Of a stretch of DNA of 21,221 bases, positions 1 to 7,202 are shown in pieces. Below the pieces are notes generated by a model. That model had not been told where the DNA came from. It ran no database searches and worked only from the letters and a program-made list of their open reading frames with translations. Within the stretch, counting starts at the first letter, position 1. Every line of letters begins with the position of its first letter. This stretch comes from JBHELQ01 sp046262995 (GTDB taxonomy: Bacteria; Actinomycetota; Thermoleophilia; Solirubrobacterales; Thermoleophilaceae): NCBI GenBank assembly GCA_046262995.1, contig JBHELQ010000080.1, positions 1 through 21,221 on the forward strand. Reading direction: 5' to 3'. The position numbers and the translations under genes were made by a program.

Positions 1-724
1 GGACGGGCTCGGCCTTGCCCTTCAGGTGCAGCGGGTCGAGCATGCGGTACTCGACCTCGGACGACGTCGCGCGGTACGTGCCCTCGCCCACGGTGACCGT
101 TCCGACACGGCCGGCGGCCTGGAGCCGTGCCGCCACGTTGACGGTGTCGCCGATGACGGTGTAGCCGTCGCCCACGGCGCCGGCGAGCACCTCGCCGGTG
201 TTGATGCCCACGCGCAGGTCGAACTCCACGCCGTCCGGGAGGTCGAGGTTGACCTCCTCCATGGCCGCCTGCATGCCGAGCCCGGCGCGCACGGCGCGCT
301 CCTCGTCGTCCTCGTGTGCGACGGGCGCGCCGAAGATGGCCATCACGTTGTCGCCGATGTACTTGTCGACGGTGCCGCCGTAGCGCTCCACCTCCTCGCC
401 GAGGCGGCGCAGCGAGCGGTCCACGAGCGTCTTGACAGCCTCATGATCGAGGCGCTCGGCGACCGCCGTGTATCCGGACAGGTCGGCGAACAGCACGGTC
501 ACGCGCCGGCGCTCCTCGGGATGGGCGACCTGCGCGGGAGCCGGCGCGGGCGCGGGGCTGCCCGTGTCGAGTGCGCCGCCGCAGTTGGTGCAGAAGCGGG
601 CGCCGGGGGGCGCCTCCTGGCCGCAGTGCGGGCAGCGACGGGCAAGCGCTGACCCGCACGCCATGCAGAAGCGTGCAGCGGCGGGGTTCTCGGTCCCGCA
701 GGCCGCGCAGGCCAGCCCGGTCAT
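1..724 (-). CDS. Class III adenylate/guanylate cyclase with N-terminal double zinc ribbon (3' end off-window)
   Basis: The visible 241 residues make a cyclic nucleotide from ATP or GTP in the cytoplasm, by family. Residues 1-50 hold four CxxC knuckles (C6/C9, C20/C23, C31/C34, C45/C48), a double zinc ribbon. After a Pro/Ala linker the cyclase domain begins near residue 73. Visible catalytic residues are metal-binding D81 (LFADLSGYT) and D125 (KYIGDNVMAIFG), K121, T189 at the base-selecting position (YTVIGDTVN), and N196 and R200 (VNVAARL). The Lys/Thr pair suggests ATP use but does not prove it. The ATG at 724 lies 4 bases after the formyltransferase stop, so translation is probably coupled; I see no clear ribosome site. 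In Actinobacteria this ribbon-cyclase head is often followed by an AAA ATPase and TPR region, which would lie outside the window. The cyclase call is secure; substrate and input signal are unknown. Confidence 0.93.
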   Translation of the reverse strand, partial: MTGLACAACGTENPAAARFCMACGSALARRCPHCGQEAPPGARFCTNCGGALDTGSPAPAPAPAQVAHPEERRRVTVLFADLSGYTAVAERLDHEAVKTLVDRSLRRLGEEVERYGGTVDKYIGDNVMAIFGAPVAHEDDEERAVRAGLGMQAAMEEVNLDLPDGVEFDLRVGINTGEVLAGAVGDGYTVIGDTVNVAARLQAAGRVGTVTVGEGTYRATSSEVEYRMLDPLHLKGKAEPV

Positions 725-728
725 GCGC

Positions 729-1523
729 TCAGGGTACTTGGCCGGCCTCGCGGTAAATGTGAGCCAGCTCACCCAAGAGGGCTTCGTCCACGAGCGTTAG
801 CTCCTTGCCCTCGACCTCGACCAGCGCGCCCGGCCACGGCGGGTACCAGAAGGCGCGCAGCTTGCGACCCAGGTCGTCACCGGATCGCACGCGGCGCAGC
901 TCCTCGAGCTGCTCGCGGCTCACGTAGCGGCCCTCGCCCTGCGGGGAGCGCGGCAGCTCCTGCCCGGTGAGCGCGCGCCCGAGCACGTCCTGGAACAGAG
1001 CGAGCAGGCGCTCCTGGCTCTCGACGTCGAGCGACAGGGCCGTGGCCGTCCGCGCGTCGATCGGGAAGCGCTCCACGGCCACCAGGTCGCCGGTGTCGAA
1101 CCCCTCGTCGACGAAGTGGCAGGACACGCCCCACTCGCGCAGCCCCTCGAGGATCGCGACGTTGTAGCCGCCCAGGCCGCGGAAGTCCGGCAGCGGTGCG
1201 GGGTGGAAGTTCAGGCAGCCGATGCGGCCGTGGGAGACGAGCGGCGCCCGGATCCGCCGCCAGAACAGGAACGAGATCACGAGGTCCACGCCCTCCAATC
1301 CGAGCCGCGGCCGCTCGGGATCGGCCAGCGCCGCGTAGAGCTCCTCGTCGGACACGAGCGGCAGCCCGTTGGCCTCCGCGACCAGATCGAGTCGCTGGTC
1401 GGGATGGACCGAGTCGTCCGGCTCCGGCGCCACCACGGCGGGGAGCTCGCAGCCACGCTCCACGAGGTGGGCCAGCGCGCGCGCCGCGGAGCGCTTGTGC
1501 TTGCCCATGAAGACGACCTTCAT
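729..1523 (-). CDS. Formyltransferase-fold enzyme (Fmt/sugar N-formyltransferase-like)
   Basis: A 264-aa N10-formyltetrahydrofolate-dependent formyltransferase-type protein. The catalytic triad appears as N105 and H107 (LNFHPAPLP) and D143 (GFDTGDLV), at almost the spacing known from E. coli Fmt (N106, H108, D144). The protein is shorter than Fmt (about 310 aa) and lacks a clear tRNA-binding C-terminal domain. Its last 60 residues contain a YPPWPGA motif, as in sugar formyltransferases. The ATG at 1523 is chosen because it overlaps the upstream glycosyltransferase stop as ATGA and begins exactly at the first beta strand (MKVVFMG); a longer GTG/ATG start would add 17 non-conserved residues. 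Adjacent glycan genes make N-formylation of an amino sugar the most likely role. Substrate is inferred only. A general formyltransferase role is the alternative. Confidence 0.87.
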   Translation of the reverse strand: MKVVFMGKHKRSAARALAHLVERGCELPAVVAPEPDDSVHPDQRLDLVAEANGLPLVSDEELYAALADPERPRLGLEGVDLVISFLFWRRIRAPLVSHGRIGCLNFHPAPLPDFRGLGGYNVAILEGLREWGVSCHFVDEGFDTGDLVAVERFPIDARTATALSLDVESQERLLALFQDVLGRALTGQELPRSPQGEGRYVSREQLEELRRVRSGDDLGRKLRAFWYPPWPGALVEVEGKELTLVDEALLGELAHIYREAGQVP

Positions 1524-2632
1524 TGGCGGAGATCCTCGTAGAGGCGAAGGGTCTGGCGCCCGACCTCGTCCCACGAGTAGGGACCAGACGCCGCGGCAGC
1601 CGCGCGACGGCCCATCGCCCCGCGCTCGGCGGGATCGTCCAGCAGCGCGCGCAGCGCGGCGGCCAGCGCCGGCGCGTCGCCTGGTGGCACGAGACGGCCC
1701 ACGTCGTGGTCCTCGACGGCCTCCCGGAAGCCGCCGACGGCGCTCAGCACGATCGCCTTGCCGAACGCCATGGCGACGTAGAGCACGCCGGACTGGTCCA
1801 CGCTGCGGTGCGGAAGCACGACGAGGTCCGCGCGCCTGAAGTAGGCGGGAAGCTCGCGTTCGCTGACGTAGCGGGTCACGAAGCGAACCCGCCCCGGCGC
1901 CCGGCGGGCCAGCTTCTCATAGGGCTCCATCGAGCCCTTGAGCGGACGCCCGACCACCCACAGCTCGGCTCCTTCGAGCTCGCGAAAGGCCTCCAGCAGC
2001 ACCTCGACGCCCTTGTACGGGCGCACCATCCCGAAGCAGAGCAGCACGGGACCCTCGACTGCCGCCAGCTCCGGAGGCAGGGGTGCCTCGTCGCGCTGGC
2101 GGGTGAGGTGCTCGAAGGCGCCGTGCGGGATCACTCGCACGTGCCCGCCGGCGCCGAGCTCGTCGAGCAGCCGGGCGCCGTGTCTCGTGTGCACGACCAC
2201 CGCGTCCATCGCCTTGGCCAGCCGGCGAACCGTCCAGGTGGCGCGGCGCCCCCCACCGCGCCGGATCACGTTGTGGAGGGTCATCACGCGGGGGCGGCCG
2301 CCCGGGAGGAGGCGCACGTCGAGCGCCTCGAGCGGAAGCCACTGGTAATGGCGCACGTCGGCGGGACCCGGATCGCGGCGGAAGCGCAGCATGTCCGGGA
2401 AGTGCTCGACCAGGCGCGCGGCGCGGCGGCGGAGGCGGGCTTCCTCGCCGTACCGCGCGGACCGGCGGTAGAAGCGCTCGCTGACGGAGTAGCCGTCGCC
2501 GGCCGCCACCCGGCCGTACACGAAGGGCGAGGTCACGAGCTCGACCTGCGCGCCCTGACGGGCCAGGGCCGCGCCCAGGGCATGGTCGTAGGGCCTGACG
2601 TCGCCACGTGGGTCCACGAGCTGCACGCGCAT
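1520..2632 (-). CDS. GT4-type (GT-B fold) glycosyltransferase
   Basis: A 370-aa retaining-type glycosyltransferase predicted to act at the cytoplasmic face of the membrane on a glycan intermediate. The N-terminal Rossmann half starts MRVQLVDPRGD and ends near VVVHTRHGARLLDELG (residues 146-160). The C-terminal half begins at VRVIPHGAF (166-173) and contains LCFGMVRPYKGVEVLLEAF (198-216) and QSGVLYVAMAFGKAIV (280-295). The usual EX7E pair is not visible: this is the QSGVL variant seen in some GT4 clades, where the first Glu is replaced. It is first of three packed genes, overlapping the formyltransferase by 4 bases. A -10-like CAGAAT on the minus strand (2641-2646) ends 9 bases before the ATG and there is no Shine-Dalgarno, so a very short leader is possible. 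Donor and acceptor sugars cannot be told from sequence. Confidence 0.92.
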   Translation of the reverse strand: MRVQLVDPRGDVRPYDHALGAALARQGAQVELVTSPFVYGRVAAGDGYSVSERFYRRSARYGEEARLRRRAARLVEHFPDMLRFRRDPGPADVRHYQWLPLEALDVRLLPGGRPRVMTLHNVIRRGGGRRATWTVRRLAKAMDAVVVHTRHGARLLDELGAGGHVRVIPHGAFEHLTRQRDEAPLPPELAAVEGPVLLCFGMVRPYKGVEVLLEAFRELEGAELWVVGRPLKGSMEPYEKLARRAPGRVRFVTRYVSERELPAYFRRADLVVLPHRSVDQSGVLYVAMAFGKAIVLSAVGGFREAVEDHDVGRLVPPGDAPALAAALRALLDDPAERGAMGRRAAAAASGPYSWDEVGRQTLRLYEDLRQ

Positions 2633-2700
2633 CGAGCGACATTCTGAGCCGCGCGAACGCTCCGCGCGGCGGCGCCGCGGTTCACTAGCGTTCCGCGGTC
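2633..2700. promoter_or_regulatory. Divergent intergenic region with inverted repeat and short-leader promoter candidates
   Basis: This 68-base gap separates the minus-strand glycosyltransferase from the plus-strand Ig protein. It holds a perfect 8-bp inverted repeat, GCCGCGCG at 2648-2655 and CGCGCGGC at 2663-2670, with a 7-base spacer. On the plus strand TAGCGT (2686-2691, TANNNT type) ends 10 bases before the ATG at 2701. On the minus strand CAGAAT (2646-2641) ends 9 bases before the ATG at 2632. Neither has a good -35 box. The repeat sits between both, where a shared regulator could bind. Repeats of G and C arise easily in such GC-rich DNA, so this is tentative. Confidence 0.35.
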
Positions 2701-4497
2701 ATGAGGAACCCCCTGGTCCGGGCCGCGTTCGCGGCGATCGCGGTGGCGACCGTCGCTGCCTTCTTCGTCGCCCAGCAGCTGAAGAGCGAGTTCCCGCTGG
2801 TGCTCCGGTTCGCCGCGAGGCCGGCCGCCATTTCCCCCAACCATGACGGCTACCAGGACCGCACCCGGGTGGGCTTCGACCTGACCGAACGGGCCAGGAT
2901 CAGCTTCTCGATCCTGGACTCCGAGGGCCGCGAGGTGCGGCGGGTCCTGAACAGCCGGGTGCTGGCGGGCGATCGCAAGTACCGCTTCTCGTGGGACGCG
3001 CGCGACTCGAGCGGAAGAATCGTGCCCGACGGGATCTACCGCATGCGGGTCGTCCGGCGCGACCAGGGCCGCGTGATCGACTCGATCAAGAAGATACGCG
3101 TCGATACGCGCCCGCCCGCGGTGCGGCTCTTCTCGGCGCGCCCCGGCGTGATCGCTCCCGCGGTGGCCGACCGGCGCCCGCGAGTCGTGATCCGGTACGC
3201 GGGTCCGCGCAACTTCGCGCCCGAGTTCCGCGTCTTCCGCACCGACGACGGGCCGCCACGCGTGGTGCTGCGCTTCCGCGGCGACAGCCACCGGCGCGCC
3301 GTCTGGGACGGGTACGTGCGCGGTCACCCCGCGGTCGACGGCGACTACGCGTTCACCGCGCGGGTGCGCGACCGGGCCGGTAACACGACGGTCGCACCGA
3401 GCGACGTGCCCACGGATGCCACCGCTGCGCCCGGCACGGGGGTGGCCGTCAGGTCGCTGACGCTGCGCGGCCCGCTCGGGGTCGTGCGGGCCGGGTCGGT
3501 CGTGCGCTTGCGCGTCGGCCCGTTCGCGCGCCGCTTCGCCTTCGCCCTGTCGCGGCTTCGGGCGGGTCGGCGGCTGCGCGCGGGCAGCCGCGTCGGAGGG
3601 GCGTTCCGACTGCGCGTCCCGCGGCGGGCCAGGACGGGCCTCTACGCGGTCCGCGTCCGGGCCGGGGGGCGGCGTGCCGCCTGGCCGCTGGCCGTGACGG
3701 GTCCTCCGGCGAGGCGAGCCGCCGCCCGCCGCCGGCCGCTCGTCGTGCTGCCCCTGCTCAGCTGGCAGGGCCTGACCCCGGTCGATGACGACCTCGATGG
3801 CTTCGCCGACACTCTCGATCGCTCCCGGGCCGTCCGCCTCGACCGCCCGTTCGCGCGCGGCCGCCTGCCCCCGCGCCTGCGCTCGGAGGCCGCGCCGCTC
3901 ACGTCGTTCCTGGACCGCGAGCGGCTTTCCTACGACCTGACCACCGACCTCGCGCTCGCCCGGGGCGACGGCCCGAAGCTCGGCGCGGCGCCGGGCGTCG
4001 CGCTGGCCGGCAGCGAGCGTTGGGCGCCGCCGGCGCTCGGCAGGCTGCTGGAGGGCTACGTCCGTGACGGCGGCCGCCTCGCTTCGTTCGGGGCGGACTC
4101 GCTTCGGCGCATGGCGCGGCTCGGGCCGGGGCGCCTGAGCGCCCCATCCCGGCCCAGCGCCGAGGACGCCTTCGGAGAGCGGGCCGCGCTGCTGCGCGCG
4201 CCCGAGGCGCCGCTGGCGATCGAGCGGGACAGGATCGGGCTCTTCCGCGGCGTGGATCCCCTGTTCGGCTCGTTCTCGATCTTCGAGCTGAGCGAGCGGC
4301 TGCCGCCCGGCGCCCGGCGCCTGGCTGCGGCCGGACGGGACCCCGGCAGGCCCGCACTCGTGGCGTACCGCCTGGGCCGGGGCACGGTGGTCCGCCTGGG
4401 CAGCCCGCAATGGTCCCGTGAGCTCGAGAAGTCCCGCCGGGACGTGGGAGTGGCGCGGGTGACGAAGCGGCTCTGGCGCCTGCTCGGATCGGGTTGA
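2701..4497 (+). CDS. Membrane-anchored Ig-like protein with dimethylformamidase-beta-C-like domain
   Basis: A 598-aa protein of unknown function, with an N-terminal membrane segment (about residues 7-24) and the rest probably outside the cell. Residues 40-135 form a FlgD-type Ig-like module opened by ISPNHDGYQD and closed by FSWDARDSSGRIVPDGIYRMRV. Residues 138-240 hold a second copy (VWDGYVRGHPAVDGDYAF), and 248-333 a third, Arg-rich beta module. From about 345 the sequence (LPLLSWQGLTPVDDDLDGF, then FLDRERLSYDLTTDLAL and LEGYVRDGGRLASFG) resembles the C-terminal domain of N,N-dimethylformamidase beta-subunit-like proteins. No catalytic residue can be assigned. The ATG follows a TAGCGT element by 10 bases with no Shine-Dalgarno. 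The propeller gene starts 37 bases downstream, so they are probably co-transcribed. A scaffold or ligand-binding role at the surface is inference. Confidence 0.8.
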   Translation: MRNPLVRAAFAAIAVATVAAFFVAQQLKSEFPLVLRFAARPAAISPNHDGYQDRTRVGFDLTERARISFSILDSEGREVRRVLNSRVLAGDRKYRFSWDARDSSGRIVPDGIYRMRVVRRDQGRVIDSIKKIRVDTRPPAVRLFSARPGVIAPAVADRRPRVVIRYAGPRNFAPEFRVFRTDDGPPRVVLRFRGDSHRRAVWDGYVRGHPAVDGDYAFTARVRDRAGNTTVAPSDVPTDATAAPGTGVAVRSLTLRGPLGVVRAGSVVRLRVGPFARRFAFALSRLRAGRRLRAGSRVGGAFRLRVPRRARTGLYAVRVRAGGRRAAWPLAVTGPPARRAAARRRPLVVLPLLSWQGLTPVDDDLDGFADTLDRSRAVRLDRPFARGRLPPRLRSEAAPLTSFLDRERLSYDLTTDLALARGDGPKLGAAPGVALAGSERWAPPALGRLLEGYVRDGGRLASFGADSLRRMARLGPGRLSAPSRPSAEDAFGERAALLRAPEAPLAIERDRIGLFRGVDPLFGSFSIFELSERLPPGARRLAAAGRDPGRPALVAYRLGRGTVVRLGSPQWSRELEKSRRDVGVARVTKRLWRLLGSG

Positions 4498-4534
4498 GCC
4501 GGGGCGGCCTGCCGCTTTGCCATCCTTCCCCGCC

Positions 4535-5869
4535 GTGAACCGCCGCCGCCTGCTGATCGCCGGCGCCGTGACGGTGGTCGTGCTGGGCGCGATCGCCGCG
4601 ATCTGGGCGCACAACGAGAGCGAGCCGACCAAGAAGCGCGGCTCCTCGAAGGAGGAGTTCGTGGCGAAGGAGCCGCGCGAGAGCCGCCTGCCGGCGGTGC
4701 CCTGGCCGATGTACGCGTACGACCGCCAGCGCACGCACATAGCGCCCTTCGACCTGCACCCGCCGTACCGCCGCGTATGGCAGATCGACGCCCACAACAC
4801 GCTCGAGTACCCCCCGTCGATCGGCTACAGGCGGGTCTTCGTCGCTCAGCAGAAGGGCCTCTTCTTCGCCCTCGACGCCCGCGGCGGACACCTGCTCTGG
4901 CGCAAGGACACCCACCGCTGCTCCGCGTCGTCCCCGACGATCGGAAAACGGGTCGTCTACCAGGCCTGGATGGACTTCGTGAACTGCCCGCAGGACCGGC
5001 CCGGGGCCAGCGGCTACCTGATCGCCTGGGACGTGCGCACGGGCAGGAAGCTCTGGAAGCGCAAGGGGGCCCCGATCGAATCGTCGCCGCTCCTCGTCGG
5101 GCACACGCTCTACTACGGCTCCTGGGACCACAAAGTCCACGCGGTCGACTCGCGCACGGGCCGGCCGCGCTGGAGCTTCCAGGCCGACGACCAGGTGAAC
5201 ACCTCGCCGGCCTACTGGCGCGGCGGGGTCTACGCGGCCACCGACGGCGGGAGCGTGTACGCGCTGAGCGCCCGCAGCGGCCGGATGCGCTGGCATGCGC
5301 AGTCGAACTCGAAGTTCGGCTCGCGGGAGTTCTTTTACGCCACGCCGACGGTCGCCTACGGGCGCGTCTACATCGGCAACAGCGACGGGACGATGTACGT
5401 CTACGGAGCCCGCAGCGGCAAGCTGCGCTGGGCGCGGCCGCTGGGCAGCTATATCTACTCGGCGGCCGCGGTCTGGAAGCGCCGGATCTACGTCGGAACG
5501 TACGACGGCAGCGTCTATGCGCTCGACGCCGCCACCGGCGACGTCAGGTGGAAGCGCTCGGCGCCGGGCGCGGTGCACGGCGCGCCGACCGTGATGAACG
5601 GGCTCGTCTACTTCTCCACCTGCTCCACCTGCGGGTCGAGCGCGCAGCGGACCGTCAAGCGGGGGCCGGACGTGACGTTCGCGCTCAAGGCCCGCAGCGG
5701 GCGGTTCGCGTGGAGGTTCCCGGCGGGGAAGTACGCGAACCCGGTGGTGGCCGACGGCAGGCGGATCTATGTCACGGGGCGCTCGGCGCTGTTCGCGCTG
5801 GCGCCGAAGAAGCACCGTCACCGCCACCGCCGCCGGCACGGGCACCGGCGCTCTCACCGGAAGCGATGA
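4535..5869 (+). CDS. Membrane-anchored PQQ-type beta-propeller protein with basic His/Arg tail
   Basis: About 444 aa. A membrane segment (RRRLLIAGAVTVVVLGAI) is followed by a charged linker and a propeller outside the membrane. At least seven PQQ-like blade motifs can be read: FFALDARGGHLLW, LIAWDVRTGRKLW, VHAVDSRTGRPRW, VYALSARSGRMRW, MYVYGARSGKLRW, VYALDAATGDVRW and FALKARSGRFAW. No dehydrogenase catalytic residues are evident, so it is probably a binding or scaffold propeller, as in BamB-like proteins, and need not bind PQQ. A Cys cluster (STCSTCGSS) lies late in the propeller. The tail HRHRHRRRHGHRRSHRKR is extremely basic. I chose the GTG at 4535, next to the Arg-rich membrane start; a TTG at 4517 would add six residues. 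The last 98 bases overlap the convergent GT87 gene. Confidence 0.88.
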   Translation: MNRRRLLIAGAVTVVVLGAIAAIWAHNESEPTKKRGSSKEEFVAKEPRESRLPAVPWPMYAYDRQRTHIAPFDLHPPYRRVWQIDAHNTLEYPPSIGYRRVFVAQQKGLFFALDARGGHLLWRKDTHRCSASSPTIGKRVVYQAWMDFVNCPQDRPGASGYLIAWDVRTGRKLWKRKGAPIESSPLLVGHTLYYGSWDHKVHAVDSRTGRPRWSFQADDQVNTSPAYWRGGVYAATDGGSVYALSARSGRMRWHAQSNSKFGSREFFYATPTVAYGRVYIGNSDGTMYVYGARSGKLRWARPLGSYIYSAAAVWKRRIYVGTYDGSVYALDAATGDVRWKRSAPGAVHGAPTVMNGLVYFSTCSTCGSSAQRTVKRGPDVTFALKARSGRFAWRFPAGKYANPVVADGRRIYVTGRSALFALAPKKHRHRHRRRHGHRRSHRKR

Positions 5870-7202
5870 GGGCGCCGACGGCCGCTCCCATCAGCGGCCA
5901 CAGCAGGTAGTAGTTGTTGAAGGTGCGCCCGACGAAGAGCAGCACCAGGATCGAGATCGAGAAGCCGGCCGCGCCGAGCCACAGCTCGCGGGCGCGCCTC
6001 TGCGCCAGCAGCAGCCACGCGGTGAGCGGCAGCCAGGTGAGCAGCGCGATCGGCACGAACGGGTATGCGCCGCGGCGATCAGCCAGCACCCCGAGCCGCA
6101 CGAGGATTCCGGACAGGCCGTAGCCCACGATCTTGTAGGTGCCGGCCCCGTAGCGCACCGTGTCGTCGTAGAAGGCCCCCGGGTCGACGACGACGAAGGG
6201 CAGGATGGCGATCGCGAGTACGCCGCCGAAGACCAGCGCGGCACGGCGCAGCTCGGCTCTCGGTAGTCCCTGCTGGACCATCATCACGGCCAGGAAGGGG
6301 GCCGCCACGAGGGCGAACTGCTTGAGCAGGACGGCGCCGGCGAGGGCTGCCGCCGCCCACGTCGGGCGCCGCCGCGTGAGCAGCGCGAAGGCCAGCACCA
6401 GCATCAGGATGCTGGGCGCGTCGTTCTGCCCGAACCAGGCCGAGCGCACCGCGATCGGGTTGCAGACCGCGAGGGCCCCGATGGCCAGTCGCCATTCGAG
6501 CGGCGCCCGGAACGCGAGGGCCGCGGCCAGCGTCGCGAGCGTGCAGAGGAGCACGAACAGGCGGTAGTCGTCGAACGGGCGCGGCAGCAGGTCCCAGGCG
6601 GCGCCGGTCGCGACCGTGCCCGGGAAGTACGCGACGTGGCGGAGCGCGACCTCCCGCTCGCGCACCTGCCGGGACGCCCGACCGTCGAAGGTGTAGAAGC
6701 GCTCCAGCCCCGAGCGGCGGTAGTCGCGGCCGTATGGGTCATGGCCGTGGAGGAGCGCGTCTCCCGCCAGCTCCACCTGATAGGTCGAGTCGTTCGTGAA
6801 GAACCAGCGCTCGGTGGAGTCGCGCAGCCCGAGCTGCAGGAAGGTCGAGGGCGCCAGCAGCAGGGCGCCCACCGCCAGGACGAGGACGGGGCCGGCGAGG
6901 CGGGGCCATGCGCGCCGGCGAAGCAGGGGCAGCGCCGCGGCGGCGCAGAGCAGGGCCGCGACGAAGGTCGCCGCCCTGGCGATGCCCACGTCCCACTCCC
7001 GCCCCGCGGCGCGCACGAGCGGCGCGAGCGGACCGTGCGGGTTCACGCTCCCGGGCCGGAACGGCCACGGGTCCGAGCCGAGCTCGGGCAGGTTGATGGC
7101 GACCATGGCCAGGAGCACCCCCAGGAGCGCCCATGCCCCGGCCGCGGGGAGTCCCCGACGCTCCCCCGCCGGCCGCGCGGGCGCCTGGCTCGCGACGCTC
7201 AC
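5772..7202 (-). CDS. GT87-type polyprenol-phosphate-dependent membrane glycosyltransferase
   Basis: A 476-aa multi-pass GT-C protein with roughly ten hydrophobic segments. Family hallmarks are an early acidic extracytoplasmic loop (NDSTYQVELAGDALLHGHDP, residues 137-156) and FGQNDAPSILMLVLAFALL (257-275), followed by an LLKQFALVAAPFL helix, as in DUF2029/GT87 mannosyltransferases. It would move a sugar, perhaps mannose from polyprenyl phosphate, onto a glycan on the outer face of the membrane. The GTG at 7202 is chosen because GTGA overlaps the stop of the O-antigen ligase, giving a typical cytoplasmic N-terminus; a far longer open frame upstream is antisense shadow. The last 28 residues are Gly/Ala-rich, low complexity, and lie in the 98-bp overlap with the convergent propeller gene. 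Sugar specificity is unknown. Confidence 0.88.
   Translation of the reverse strand: MSVASQAPARPAGERRGLPAAGAWALLGVLLAMVAINLPELGSDPWPFRPGSVNPHGPLAPLVRAAGREWDVGIARAATFVAALLCAAAALPLLRRRAWPRLAGPVLVLAVGALLLAPSTFLQLGLRDSTERWFFTNDSTYQVELAGDALLHGHDPYGRDYRRSGLERFYTFDGRASRQVREREVALRHVAYFPGTVATGAAWDLLPRPFDDYRLFVLLCTLATLAAALAFRAPLEWRLAIGALAVCNPIAVRSAWFGQNDAPSILMLVLAFALLTRRRPTWAAAALAGAVLLKQFALVAAPFLAVMMVQQGLPRAELRRAALVFGGVLAIAILPFVVVDPGAFYDDTVRYGAGTYKIVGYGLSGILVRLGVLADRRGAYPFVPIALLTWLPLTAWLLLAQRRARELWLGAAGFSISILVLLFVGRTFNNYYLLWPLMGAAVGALIASGESAGARAGGGGGDGASSAPARTAPSAP

Noticed and set aside
1523..2647. A 374-codon plus-strand open frame opposite the first GT4 gene
   Set aside because: His/Arg/Ala-rich shadow sequence without motifs; the minus strand encodes a clear GT-B enzyme.
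2533..4800. A 755-codon minus-strand open frame opposite the Ig protein
   Set aside because: Its translation is low-complexity Arg/Pro/Ala with no domain; it is antisense shadow of the plus-strand gene, whose Ig motifs and membrane anchor are clear.
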